Of a stretch of DNA of 64,000 nt, positions 51,201-57,996 are shown piece after piece. The stretch's first letter is position 1. Every line of letters starts with the position of its first letter. The position numbers and the translations under genes are program-made. The stretch comes from Mycobacterium sp. DL440. GTDB taxonomy: Bacteria > Actinomycetota > Actinomycetes > Mycobacteriales > Mycobacteriaceae. A model generated the notes under the pieces. It saw only the letters and a program-made list of their open reading frames with translations. It made no database searches and had not been told where the DNA came from. The stretch lies in contig NZ_CP050191.1 in the NCBI RefSeq assembly GCF_011745145.1, positions 3,201,984 to 3,265,983 of the forward strand, in the 5' to 3' direction.

Positions 51201-51467
51201 GACCACGACGAGCTCGGCGGCGACCGGCTCGAGCAGCAGCTCGGCCTCACCGGCCAGGGTCGCCAGTTCGGCCTCGATACCGGCCGAGGACACCAACTCC
51301 TCGAGAGTCTCCAGCCAGGCGCTGCCCTGGCCGCCAAAGGCGACTGCGTAGGGCTCACCGGCGCTCAGCCGATCGACGAGGGCGTGGGTGGAGTCAGCCT
51401 GCCGATTGTCGGATCCTGAGTCGTCGTTGCGACCGGCGGACACCCGGTCGTGTTCATAGATCGTCAC
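42222..51467 (-). CDS. fas: Type I fatty acid synthase
   Basis: 3081-aa multifunctional FAS-I making C16-C26 acyl-CoA for lipids and as primers for mycolic acids. Domains in order: acyltransferase with AGHSQG near residue 150; enoyl reductase with GGAGG-like CVGGGIGTPE near 610; dehydratase with VSGDHNPIHTD near 1238; malonyl/palmitoyl transferase with ACGHSVGEYTAL, Ser near 1446; ACP with LDSIES, Ser near 1810; ketoreductase with VTGASKGSIASS near 2138; ketosynthase with Cys near 2732 in GACATAAVSVEEG. The GTG at 51467 (VTIYEHDRVSAG) matches the mycobacterial start. Position equals Rv2524c. Confidence 0.97.
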   Translation of the reverse strand: MTIYEHDRVSAGRNDDSGSDNRQADSTHALVDRLSAGEPYAVAFGGQGSAWLETLEELVSSAGIEAELATLAGEAELLLEPVAAELVVVRPIGFEPLQWVRALAAEEPVPSDKQLTSAAVSVPGVLLTQIAAVRALARQGMDLAATPPVAVAGHSQGVLGVEALAAKGAKDVQLLALAQLIGAAGTLVARRRGITVLGDRPPMVSVTNAEPERIYELLEEFSQDVRTVLPPVLSIRNGRRSVVITGTPEQLSRFELYCNQIAEKEEAERKSKVRGGAVFAPVFDPVQVEVGFHTPRLADGVDIVARWAEAVGIDVELAREMTEAILVSQVDWVDEITELHEAGARWILDLGPGDILTRLTAPVVRGLGIGIVPAATRGGQRNLFTIGAVPEVARPWSSYAPTVVSLPDGSVKLSTKFTRLTGRSPILLAGMTPTTVDAKIVAAAANAGHWAELAGGGQVTEPIFNDRIAELGELLEPGRAIQFNSLFLDPYLWKLQVGGKRLVQRARQSGAPIDGLVVTAGIPDLEEAVELIGELNDLGISHVVFKPGTVEQIRSVIRIAAEVPTKPVIAHIEGGRAGGHHSWEDLDDLLLATYSELRSRSNITICVGGGIGTPERSTEYLSGRWSAAHGYPLMPVDGILVGTAAMATLEATTSPAVKQLLVDTKGTDTWVGAGKAVNGMASGRSQLGADIHEIDNTASRCGRLLDEVAGDADAVAARRDEIIAAMANTAKPYFGDVAEMTYLQWLRRYVELSIGDGNSTADSRRGDSPWLDITWRDRFEQMLKRAEARLHAQDFGPIETLFDAAGDGEALLEDPKAALTALVSAYPDVASVQLHPADVPFFIELCKTLGKPVNFVPVIDKDVRRWWRSDSLWQAHDARYTADQVCVIPGTEAVAGITRVDEPVGELLDRFEQAAVDQVLAAGAQPQAVLSRRHGRDDVTGPLAVLLDAPDVLWAGRTSVNPVHRIAPASEWQVNENRSATNPSTGARLEVADDRHVVLSVPLSGTWIEIRFTLTDAIRSGGAPVVEVADAATAMRSVLAIAAGVDGPDALPPVVDGTATVSVVWNPEQVADHTGVTATFGAPLAPTLTVVPDALVGRCWPAVFAAIGSAATDSGFPVVEGLLSLVHLDHAAHLLAALPTELAELTVTATASAAHDTEVGRVVPVSVVVRSADGTELAKLEERFAIRGRTGGAELTDPVRAGGAISDNATDTPRRRRRDVTIGAPVDMRPFAVVSGDHNPIHTDRAAALLAGLESPIVHGMWLSAAAQHVVTATDGKPIPPAKLVGWTARFLGMVKPGDEVDFRVDRVGIDVGAEVVEVQARIGSELVMAATARLAAPKTVYAFPGQGIQSKGMGMEVRARSKAARKVWDKADKFTRETLGFSVLHVVRDNPTSLIASGVHYEHPEGVLYLTQFTQVAMATTAAAQVAEMREQGAFVEGAIACGHSVGEYTALACVSGVIELEGLLEAVFHRGSKMHDIVPRDERGRSNYRLAAIRPSQIDLADEDVEDFVAQIAANTGEFLQIVNFNLRGSQYAIAGTVRGLEALEEEVERRREISGGKRSFILVPGIDVPFHSSVLRVGVDDFRRSLERVLPRDRDPELVVGRYVPNLVPRPFTLDRDFIQEIRDLVPAEPLDEILADYDTWRNEKPSELMRKVVIELLAWQFASPVRWIETQDLLFIEEAAGGLGVERFVEIGVKNAPTVAGLATNTLKLPEFAHSTVEVLNAERDAAVLFASDTDPEPEPELEEAPTESSAEAAPAAAAAPAPAAAPAAPSGGPRPEDIGFDAADATVGLIALSAKMRIDQIEGLDSIESITDGASSRRNQLLVDLGSELNLGAIDGAAEADLGALKGQVSKLARTYKPFGPVLSDAINDQLRTVFGPSGKRPAYIAERVSKTWELGPGWAKHVTVEVALGTREGSSVRGGDLGALHAGALATAADVDKVIDAAVVAVGARQGVPVSLPSAGGAGGGGVVDSAALNEFAEKVTGPDGVLASAARLVLGQLGLDTPVGVSEASTDAELIDLVTTELGSDWPRLVAPAFDGKKAVVFDDRWASAREDLVKLWLADEGEIDADWQRLSERFEGAGHVVATQANWWQGKALAAGRTIHASLFGRIAAGAENPGKGRYTNEVAVVTGASKGSIASSVVGQLLDGGATVIATTSRLDDDRLAFYKKLYRENARFGATLWVVPANMASYSDIDKLVEWVGSEQIESLGPQSIHLKDAQTPTLLFPFAAPRVAGDLSEAGSRSEMEMKVLLWAVQRLIGGLSTIGAERDIASRLHVVLPGSPNRGMFGGDGAYGESKSALDALVNRWSAESSWAERVSLAHALIGWTKGTGLMGHNDAIVSAVEEAGVTTYSSAQMAAMLLNLCTVESKVAAANAPIKADLTGGLGDIKIDMAELAAKAREDMSSAAAESEEEEVGVLAALPSPPRGHNPAPAPEWADLDVDPADLVVIVGGAELGPYGSSRTRFEMEVSGELSAAGVLELAWTTGLVKWEDDPKAGWYDAETGELVPESEIVERYHDAVVERCGIREFVDDGAIDPDHASPLLVSVFLDKDFSFVVSSEADARAFVSFDPEHTVARPVPDSGDWQVIRKAGTEIRVPRKTKLSRTVGAQIPTGFDPTVWGITPDMANSIDRVALWNIVATVDAFLSSGFTPTELMRWVHPSLVASTQGTGMGGMTSMQTMYHGNLLGKSKPNDILQEVLPNVVAAHVMQSYVGGYGAMVHPVGACATAAVSVEEGVDKIRLGKADLVVAGGFDDLTLEAIIGFGDMAATADTEMMRAKGISDSKFSRANDRRRLGFLEAQGGGTILLARGDLAVKMGLPVLAVVGYAQSFADGVHTSIPAPGLGALGAGRGGKDSQLARSLAKLGVGADDIAVISKHDTSTLANDPNETELHERLADSMGRSSGAPLFIVSQKTLTGHAKGGAAVFQMMGLCQILRDGVIPPNRSLDCVDDELATSGHFVWVREPLDLRGKFPLKAGLVTSLGFGHVSGLVALVHPEAFIAALDPAERDDYRKRAEQRTLAGQRRLAGAIAGGRPMYEKPADRRFDHDAPEKRQEAAMLLNADARLGDDDLYVR

Positions 51468-52001
51468 TGGCGCTATCTCCTCGGTGCTGCTGCGGTTCTG
51501 CGGTGAATGGTGTCGCGTGTGGCTGTCGCGTGCGGTCTTAGGTATCTGTCTGCATGTCTGGGGCGGTGCAGCTGCCCGGCGACAAGCCAACGGCGATTCA
51601 ACGTCGAATCAGGTGAGGAACGCGGTGCCGCCGGAGCCCTCCGGACGGTGTCACTCACATTCCTGCCGTACTAAGAGTGTCATAAGAGGCAGTGGGTTCT
51701 TTCCGCCCAGATTGGTTACTGGCGAGTTCTACGCATGGGTAACCGGCGGTAACGTAACGCCGCGCCGAGCGGCGCCCAAAGCTATTCGGGACAAACGTCC
51801 TGCATGCAGGTGGTTACGGTCGAGTAGGGATAACTGCGCAGATCAAGGCAGTATTGTTATCGAATCGTTATCTAAATTTTCGGCCAGATCCGAGGCCGCC
51901 AACAGACTGTGAACCAGAAGACAATCGAGCCGTTTGTGTCTAGCGAATCCCGCTACCACGAGCCATAAGTTTGCTGGAATATCTTACTCGTCGGTAACTA
52001 T
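51468..52001. promoter_or_regulatory. Upstream region of fas, promoter and possible FasR site
   Basis: 534 bp between fas and the MerR gene end without a supported gene. An imperfect inverted repeat GGTTAC (51714-51719)/GTAACC (51739-51744) and an AT-rich block near 51840-51880 fit a promoter region. Mycobacterial fas is activated by FasR from an upstream palindromic site; that this repeat is that site is a guess. The plus-strand frame at 51484-51912 is rejected. Confidence 0.45.
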
Positions 52002-52616
52002 TCAGTCGGCGGCGGCCACGCCCGCACGCAGGGCCCGGTCCACTCTGGCCGAGACCACCGCGCGGGCCAGCTCGGGCAAACCGGCATCAGAAGGGCCGCC
52101 CCGACATTCGGTGACCGCAGCGGCAGCCGACTCAGCCAGGTGATCGATCGCTGCGCCGGTCGCCCGGCAGAGATGGGCCATGCTGCGGACGAGACGCCGA
52201 TGGTCCGCCGCACCGCCGGCGAGCGCGACCAACGCTGGATCGGTCACCTCGACGGAGCCGTCCACGATGTGCACCAACCCGAATTCGGCCAGCGCACGGA
52301 CGTCGTCGTCGGCCGGGTCCACATTCAATGGCAGCGTCGTCGGCCGGGACCAGCCCGAGTCCTCGACCCCCAAGGCGTCGGACAGATCCTTGCCGCCACG
52401 CAAAGCGGCGAAGAACTCGGCGATGTGCGCCGAGTTGAAACCCTTTGCCAGTAGCTGGCCGATCGCTGTCAACTGATCGAGGTGGCGCTCGCCGTAGTAC
52501 GCCGAGCGTCCGACGCGGCGCGGTGAATCCAGCAACCCGCGTTCACGATAGGCGCGGATATTGCGAGTGCTGACGCCGGAAATACGCGCCAGGTCCTCAA
52601 GACGGTACTCAACCAA
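52002..52616 (-). CDS. MerR family transcriptional regulator
   Basis: 204-aa regulator. Residues 3-70 are the MerR winged helix (EYRLEDLARISGVSTRNIRA, then YRERGLLDSPRRVGRSAYY with the typical GR-x-AYY wing). The C-terminal part is a longer Ala-rich helical domain rather than a metal-binding loop; the only Cys are scattered, so metal sensing is unlikely. TTG start at 52616. It is divergent from the MFS gene, which it may control. Confidence 0.88.
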   Translation of the reverse strand: MVEYRLEDLARISGVSTRNIRAYRERGLLDSPRRVGRSAYYGERHLDQLTAIGQLLAKGFNSAHIAEFFAALRGGKDLSDALGVEDSGWSRPTTLPLNVDPADDDVRALAEFGLVHIVDGSVEVTDPALVALAGGAADHRRLVRSMAHLCRATGAAIDHLAESAAAAVTECRGGPSDAGLPELARAVVSARVDRALRAGVAAAD

Positions 52617-52933
52617 GCCGGCGTCCCCCGCGTCGGTTTGAACAGCGATTCATGCCGACACCCTACCCTCCGGTTAATGTTGCGAGCGAATTCGCAGTTG
52701 CAGCATTCCGTCGTGCGCATACCTCATCGTCAACGCCATCATCTGCGGATATGCTGACTACCTTCCCTCAACTCATACATGAGAGTGCATTTTCAGCCAA
52801 CTTGATGAATCGCACGAAAGCCGACCCGGAGTCGAAATTCACAACGCGCCAAAGAAGTCGGGTCGCTTCGACGCCTACGGTGAGAGAGCATGTACCCCTG
52901 CCCCACGAAACACATTTGACGAAAGGTGCCCGC
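52617..52933. other. Intergenic region between MerR and MFS genes
   Basis: 317 bp of lower GC content between the divergent genes. The MFS reading frame is open back to 52652, but the N-terminal part lacks membrane character and codon bias. No clear MerR-type spaced palindrome was found. Confidence 0.4.
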
Positions 52934-54202
52934 GTGCGTCCCTGGATCGTTTGGGCCACCGGACTACTTGCGTACATCATCGCGGTTCTCGATCGCACCA
53001 CCCTCGGCGTCTCGGGCCTGCAGGCCGCCGACAGATTTGCCGCAAGCCCGAGTGTGCTGTCCACATTCGTGGTGTTGCAGGTGATCGTCTACGCCGCGGC
53101 CCAGGTTCCCGCCGGACTGCTGTTGGACCGCTTCGGTTCCCGTCTGCTCATCGTCTGCGGTGCCGCGCTGATGACCGCCGGGCAGCTCGTGCTCGCACTC
53201 AGCGAGTCACTACCCGCGGCCATCGGTGCGCGAGCCATCGTCGGTCTTGGCGACGCACTGACCTTCATCTCGGTGCTCCGCCTGGTGCCCTGTTGGTTCG
53301 AGCCGGCTCGCGTCCCCTTGGTGGCCCAGTTGACGGGCATCTGCGGCCAGCTCGGCCAGGTCCTCTCCGCGGTCCCGTTCCTGGCGATCCTCACCGGAAG
53401 AGGTTGGACGCCCGCCTATCTGTCGGTCGCCGCCTTCGGGCTTGTGGTGATCGTGTTGGCGCTGGCCCTGATCCGCAACACGCCCCCCGGTTCGACGATG
53501 ACGTCCGAGCCGATCTCACTGCACACCACCCTGTCTCGCATCAAGACCGTCTGGCTGCGACCCGGTACCAGGCTCGGGTTCTTCACTCACATGGGCACGC
53601 AGTTCTCGGTGACGGTGTTCGCGTTGATGTGGGGAGTGCCCTATCTCACAGTGGCGCAGGGGCTTTCGGAGACGGCAGCGGGCTCGCTGCTGACCGTCTC
53701 GGTGGTGGCCGCCATCTCGGCCGGGATCATGATCGGCATATTCACCGGGCGCCATCCGCACCGCCGGTCACGCCTGGTGCTCTGGATCATCGCGAGTAAC
53801 GCGTTGGTGTGGACCGTGGTACTGGCCTTGCCCGGCCCGGCGCCGGTGTGGTTGTTGGTGGTACTCATCGTCGTCATCTCGGTGGGCGGTCCCGGATCGA
53901 TGGTCGGCTTCGACTTCGCCCGTACTTTCAATCCGAGCCACACCCTCGGTACCGCCCAGGGCATGGTGAACATGGGCGGTTTCCTGGCCGCACTGCTGGT
54001 GATGCAGGCGATGGGTCTGATCCTGTCCGGAACGGACAGTTACTCGTTCGCGTCGTTCCGCGCGGCCTGGTCAGTGCAGTATGCGGTGTGGATCCTGGCC
54101 ACTATCGGAATCCTGATCACCCGCCACAAGACGCGCCGCCTGCTCGCGGCCGAGCAGGAACGAATGCTGTTGGAGAGCTTCGAGACTCACCCGGGTCGGT
54201 GA
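52934..54202 (+). CDS. MFS transporter
   Basis: 422-aa major facilitator superfamily protein with about 12 helices. The first helices are WIVWATGLLAYIIAVLDRT and STFVVLQVIVYAAAQVPAGLLLDR with the RFGSR loop typical of the family motif A. Further helices follow up to ILATIGILITRHKTRR. GTG 52934 has a GAAAGG box 7 bp upstream; GTG codons further upstream are in-frame alternatives. It overlaps ltrA convergently by 16 bp. The substrate is unknown; MFS/MerR pairs are often drug or metabolite exporters. Confidence 0.88.
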   Translation: MRPWIVWATGLLAYIIAVLDRTTLGVSGLQAADRFAASPSVLSTFVVLQVIVYAAAQVPAGLLLDRFGSRLLIVCGAALMTAGQLVLALSESLPAAIGARAIVGLGDALTFISVLRLVPCWFEPARVPLVAQLTGICGQLGQVLSAVPFLAILTGRGWTPAYLSVAAFGLVVIVLALALIRNTPPGSTMTSEPISLHTTLSRIKTVWLRPGTRLGFFTHMGTQFSVTVFALMWGVPYLTVAQGLSETAAGSLLTVSVVAAISAGIMIGIFTGRHPHRRSRLVLWIIASNALVWTVVLALPGPAPVWLLVVLIVVISVGGPGSMVGFDFARTFNPSHTLGTAQGMVNMGGFLAALLVMQAMGLILSGTDSYSFASFRAAWSVQYAVWILATIGILITRHKTRRLLAAEQERMLLESFETHPGR

Positions 54203-55455
54203 ATATCCAGACGCCGTTCGACGATCGCCGCTGCATGCCGGTGTCCGACGGCCTCGAACCCGACGACGACCACCACCGGAGCCGCGGTGACCACCAACAG
54301 ACACAGCGCCATCGACGTCCCGTGCGCGGCCAGCGCCACCGCGGCCACGAGCGCGGCTCCGGCCAGCACCAGCAACAGTGCGTGGAGCAGATCGACCTGT
54401 CCCAACAGACATGAGTAGATGACAAACGTCGAGAGCACGTAGATGCCCACTGGAATCGCCACCGCCAGCACGGTGCCGACGGAATCCAGCTTCGACTGAT
54501 CCTCGACGTAGTAGGCCGCCACGTGCAGCCCCGCGCCGGTGGCCACGATCGCACCGAACACCGCCACGTGCAGGTAGCCGTACCAGAACGAGAGCTGGCG
54601 TCTGGCGTGCAGCAACTCGCCGGCCGGAATCAGGAAATACACCCACCACATCCCGAAGGTAAGGCCGGTTCCGGCAGCTACCAGCAGGATGGCATCGGTG
54701 GACCAGCCGTGCTCCCCCACTGCCGCCGTCAACGACGCCACGGTGCCGACCACACCTTCACCCAGCGCGATGATCGCGAGCAATCCGTATCGCTCGGCGA
54801 CGTGGTGGGCATGCCACGGGGTGCCGCCCATGCGCCGCTCGGCCAGGATCGGCCCGCTGATCTCCACCACCATCAGAACCAGGGCGGTGACGAAGAAGGC
54901 CGTCAACGAGGTCTGCACGAAGATCTGCGCCACCCACCCGATCTGGGCGACGACGACCGCGCACGCATAGGTCAGGCACGCGGACCGGCGGGGCGGATCC
55001 TGCGCGGCGGCCCGTAACCACTGCCCCACCAAGGCAATTCGCATCACCACATAGCCGGCCACCATCACCATGTTGTCGACGTGCCCGCCGTGTTCGATCG
55101 AGGCGAACACCGGAGGTATGCCCAACGCGAGGACGATGACGCCGACCATCTGCAGCATCGTCATCACGCGGTAGACCCAGTCGTCGGTGTCGTACGCGGA
55201 CGCGAACCAGGTGAAGTTCATCCACGCCCACCAGATCGCGAACGCGGCGAACCCGAAACCCGCCAGCCCGGCCGACACGTGACCCTCGGCCATCAGATGC
55301 GCGAACTGCGCGGCGGCCACCCCGAACGCGATCACGAACGTCAGGTCGAACAGCAATTCCAACGGACTCGCCACCCGGTGCTGCTCGTGCGGGTCGCGTC
55401 CGGACATCCGGCTCAGGCGGTGGCTTTGAACCGGGCGGGGCGTGTTCTCGTTCAA
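54187..55455 (-). CDS. Low temperature requirement protein A (LtrA) family
   Basis: 422-aa integral membrane protein of the LtrA family with about 10-12 helices. The N-terminal signature RVASPLELLFDLTFVIAFGVAAAQ (split: PLELLFDLTFVIAFGVAAAQ) is diagnostic. WWAWMNFTWFASAYDTDDWVYR follows, as usual. LtrA was named for a Listeria low-temperature phenotype, but the molecular role is not known. TTG 55455 is used as start; ATG at the SGRDPHEQ segment is another option. Divergent from the SARP-like gene. Confidence 0.9.
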   Translation of the reverse strand: MNENTPRPVQSHRLSRMSGRDPHEQHRVASPLELLFDLTFVIAFGVAAAQFAHLMAEGHVSAGLAGFGFAAFAIWWAWMNFTWFASAYDTDDWVYRVMTMLQMVGVIVLALGIPPVFASIEHGGHVDNMVMVAGYVVMRIALVGQWLRAAAQDPPRRSACLTYACAVVVAQIGWVAQIFVQTSLTAFFVTALVLMVVEISGPILAERRMGGTPWHAHHVAERYGLLAIIALGEGVVGTVASLTAAVGEHGWSTDAILLVAAGTGLTFGMWWVYFLIPAGELLHARRQLSFWYGYLHVAVFGAIVATGAGLHVAAYYVEDQSKLDSVGTVLAVAIPVGIYVLSTFVIYSCLLGQVDLLHALLLVLAGAALVAAVALAAHGTSMALCLLVVTAAPVVVVVGFEAVGHRHAAAIVERRLDIHRPG

Positions 55456-55610
55456 CCTGATATGTCCTCTTTCTCACCACGTTTCCCCGCAATTCCATCG
55501 CATCGGGACGCCGGACTGTGGATTGCCGACGGCGTGGTGACAGAAACTCACCGAAATTCGAGTAGTGCACTACTGATGTCAGGACTCCGCCCGCGCTCGA
55601 GGATACGTAT

Positions 55611-56195
55611 ATGCACAAGCAATTCAGGCTGAACCTCCTGGGCGAGTTCGCCGTGTACCGGGACACGGAACCGCTGGTGTTGCCGCCCTCATGCCGCCGG
55701 TTGGTGGCGCTTGCCGCCGTGAAGCGTCGCGAGCTGCACCGCAGCTGGGTCTGCGACCTGCTGTGGCCGGGCAGCCCTCCGCACAAGGCGGTCTCCTCGT
55801 TGCGCTCGGCGCTGTGGCGATTGCGACCACTGGGCGCCGACGCGTTGCTCGTGGTGCGGCACCAGTACGTCAGCCTGGCGCCCGAGGTGACGGTCGACTG
55901 GCACGAGGCGGTCGACTGGCACGAGGCGATGACCGTGATCGAAGGACGACCGGTGTCTGCGGGCAACCATCCGACACTGCACCGGCTGGTGCGCAGCGGT
56001 GACCTGCTCGAAGGGTGGACCGATTCCTGGTGCACCGCCGAGCGTGACCGCTACCGCGCCATCCAGCAGTCTGTTCTGGACACTCCCGACAGTGTGCCGA
56101 GGCAGGTGACGCACTCCGCGGTCCCGAGCTCTGCTCTCCGTCCCACGTCTCGCGGGGGTCGCCCCCACATCGACAATGCAGGGTGCCGGCCGTGA
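55611..56195 (+). CDS. Short SARP/AfsR-like regulator with truncated BTAD domain
   Basis: 194-aa protein. Residues 1-95 resemble the winged-helix of AfsR/SARP activators (FRLNLLGEFAVYRDTEPLVL, LAAVKRRELHRSWVCDLLWP, VSSLRSALWRLRPLG). Residues 100-155 start the BTAD domain (LLEGWTDSWCTAERDRYRAI), but the usual C-terminal helices are absent and the last 40 residues have no resemblance. A perfect 18-bp tandem duplication inserts VDWHEA twice at residues 95-106. The stop overlaps a small downstream ORF (GTGA). Known SARPs switch on secondary metabolism; the local target may be ltrA. Confidence 0.75.
   Translation: MHKQFRLNLLGEFAVYRDTEPLVLPPSCRRLVALAAVKRRELHRSWVCDLLWPGSPPHKAVSSLRSALWRLRPLGADALLVVRHQYVSLAPEVTVDWHEAVDWHEAMTVIEGRPVSAGNHPTLHRLVRSGDLLEGWTDSWCTAERDRYRAIQQSVLDTPDSVPRQVTHSAVPSSALRPTSRGGRPHIDNAGCRP
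55893..55928 (+). repeat. Perfect 18-bp tandem duplication inside the SARP-like gene
   Basis: GTCGACTGGCACGAGGCG occurs twice back to back. It keeps the frame and encodes Val-Asp-Trp-His-Glu-Ala twice. The identity of the copies suggests a recent slippage event. Confidence 0.9.
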
Positions 56196-56308
56196 GTGCG
56201 TTACTGCTCGGCCTCTTCGTGGTCAGCGCAGCGGCGACCGCGTGTGCGGTACACGAGCTGCAGACATGGCTGGAGCGGTGGGCGTACGAGCGGCACGCTC
56301 AGGACTGA
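56192..56308 (+). CDS. Small membrane peptide (38 aa) overlapping the SARP-like gene
   Basis: GTG 56192 overlaps the SARP-like stop as GTGA and is followed by 37 codons to TGA 56306-56308. The product has one hydrophobic helix (ALLLGLFVVSAAATACAV) and an amphipathic end (HELQTWLERWAYERHAQD) with Trp residues at the interface. The overlap is typical of translational coupling. No family recognised; it may be a membrane partner of the regulator or just a small membrane peptide. Confidence 0.5.
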   Translation: MSALLLGLFVVSAAATACAVHELQTWLERWAYERHAQD

Positions 56309-56330
56309 CGCCGTTCGACTGAAGGTCCCG

Positions 56331-56975
56331 CTACACCGGGTCGAAGGACGAGATCAACCAGTTGCCGTCGATCTTGCTCAACCCCACTTTGACCGCGCTG
56401 GCCGTGAAGCTCCCATTGGGGTTGTCGGCGCTGGTCGTGGCCTGGTTGACGAACACCAGCGCCACCGCTGAATCGGGATGGATCTCCGAGACAGCCGAGC
56501 GCACCACTGCTGCGCTGGTCTTGACCGATTTCTGCTTGGCGGCCGGGGCGACGATCTCCTGGGTGAACTGGGTGTAGTACGACAGGAAATCGCCGGTCAG
56601 GTGCGACTTCGCAGCCGAGAAGTCTCGGTCGAGACTGTCCGGCGCATAGCTCAGCAGTGCCACGGTCCCATCGCTCGCGGCCTTGAGCGCCGTTGCCGAC
56701 GCCGCCTGACCGGTCTGCTGGTCGCCGCGGTATTGCGCGAAGTACAGCCATCCCGCCAGAGCCGCCGACGCGATCAGCGCCACGACCAGTGCCAGCGGGA
56801 ACCACAGCTGCGTCAGCTTCCGGCGCCACCCTGCTGCGGGCTCGTCGGCCGCGGAGCCGGTGACGTCCTCGGCCAGGTCGGCCTCGGTGGCGCTCTGCTC
56901 GCCGGCTTCGTCGGCGGTGTCGATCTCGACTGCCGCCTCGGTGTCGTTCTCGGTTTTCTTGATATCCACGGTCAC
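56331..56975 (-). CDS. Orphan Mce-associated membrane protein
   Basis: 214-aa protein with an acidic cytoplasmic N-terminus (~50 residues), one membrane helix (LWFPLALVVALIASAALAGW) and a C-terminal extracytoplasmic NTF2-like domain (SLDRDFSAAKSHLTGDFLSY, AAVVRSAVSEIHPDSAVALV, GLSKIDGNWLISSFDPV). This is the Mam/Omam architecture, proteins that stabilise Mce lipid importers. No mce operon is in the window. The GTG start overlaps the stop of the next gene upstream (GTGA). Confidence 0.88.
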   Translation of the reverse strand: MTVDIKKTENDTEAAVEIDTADEAGEQSATEADLAEDVTGSAADEPAAGWRRKLTQLWFPLALVVALIASAALAGWLYFAQYRGDQQTGQAASATALKAASDGTVALLSYAPDSLDRDFSAAKSHLTGDFLSYYTQFTQEIVAPAAKQKSVKTSAAVVRSAVSEIHPDSAVALVFVNQATTSADNPNGSFTASAVKVGLSKIDGNWLISSFDPV

Positions 56976-57853
56976 GGCACGAACTCGACTTTCGACAGCT
57001 TGATCTGGTCGCCTTCGCGGACCATGTCAACGGCCACCCGCCACGGCCGCGGTTGCTTGTTGGCACCTGTGGTGTTGGTCACCTGGGTGTTGACCGCGAC
57101 CAGAACGACAGCGTTGTCATCGCTCATGGTGTCCACGGCGGCGGCGGTCACTTTCGCCTCGGTCACCACCTTCGCGTCCTGGGCCAGCTTGACGAAGTCT
57201 TTCGACTGCGCTTCGAAATCCTCCCGGAACTCGCCCGTCGAGTTGTCGAGAATGTTTTTGACGGCGTCCTGAGCGTGGTTGAAATCCAGCGACATGAGCG
57301 TCACGACGGTCTGGCGGGCCGCGGCGGTGTATTCGGCCGCCAACTGCTGGCGATGCTCGGCCTGCCGGTGGTGCCAGATCATCCAGCCACTGAATCCGAG
57401 CAGCCCGGCGATGACGATGATCGTCAGACAGCTGGCCAGCACCTTCCAGAACAGGCGCGACACCTGCACCCTCGGCAGCCGACGGGACAACTTACCCCCG
57501 ACTTCTCCCGCTGCTTCCGGCTCGGCATTGTCGAGCGGCTCGGCCTCGACGGCTCCCGCCTCTGCATCGACGCCGGTGGTGTCGGTGACCTCGTGGGTAT
57601 CGGAGCCTTCGGCGTCGACGATGTCGGCGTCATCAGTGGCATCGTCTGCCACGGTGGTGTCCGCGGCGTCCTTGCCGGTGGCAGCCTGGTTACGCAGCCG
57701 AATGGCGCGGGCCCGGGCGCGTGCGGCAACCGCTGCGGCCTCGGCCTCTGCGGCCTCGGCTTCGGCCAGCTCGGCCGATTTCAGTGCGTCGCCTGGCGAC
57801 GCATCATCTTCGCTAGTATCGAGTACTGGCGACAAAGGCTTGCGGGACGGCAT
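56972..57853 (-). CDS. Orphan Mce-associated membrane protein
   Basis: 293-aa partner of the preceding gene. A long cytoplasmic N-terminus (~135 residues) has a highly charged Ala/Glu/Arg helix (residues about 25-55) and an Asp/Glu/Thr-rich part, followed by one membrane helix (VLASCLTIIVIAGLLGFSGW) and an extracytoplasmic domain with DFNHAQDAVKNILDNSTGEF and KDFVKLAQDAKVVTEAKV typical of Mce-associated proteins. The N-terminus is longer than usual. The pair resembles the Rv1362c/Rv1363c type. A GGAGG box lies upstream of ATG 57853. Confidence 0.88.
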   Translation of the reverse strand: MPSRKPLSPVLDTSEDDASPGDALKSAELAEAEAAEAEAAAVAARARARAIRLRNQAATGKDAADTTVADDATDDADIVDAEGSDTHEVTDTTGVDAEAGAVEAEPLDNAEPEAAGEVGGKLSRRLPRVQVSRLFWKVLASCLTIIVIAGLLGFSGWMIWHHRQAEHRQQLAAEYTAAARQTVVTLMSLDFNHAQDAVKNILDNSTGEFREDFEAQSKDFVKLAQDAKVVTEAKVTAAAVDTMSDDNAVVLVAVNTQVTNTTGANKQPRPWRVAVDMVREGDQIKLSKVEFVP

Positions 57854-57996
57854 GCCGACCTCCTGTCCGTTCAGCAGCCTGCTTAACGAGAATTACGTTA
57901 TCAGTTTGCGGTAGTGACCCGAGAGTACATCATCGATAGCAGGCACCTAAATGGCCATTTACCTGCGGAAATGATGTTTACGTGCTGTGCGTTCAC

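Noticed and set aside
51484..51912. 142-aa plus-strand frame upstream of fas
   Set aside because: No ribosome-binding site, poor codon bias, Cys/Trp-rich random composition; the region is better explained as promoter DNA.
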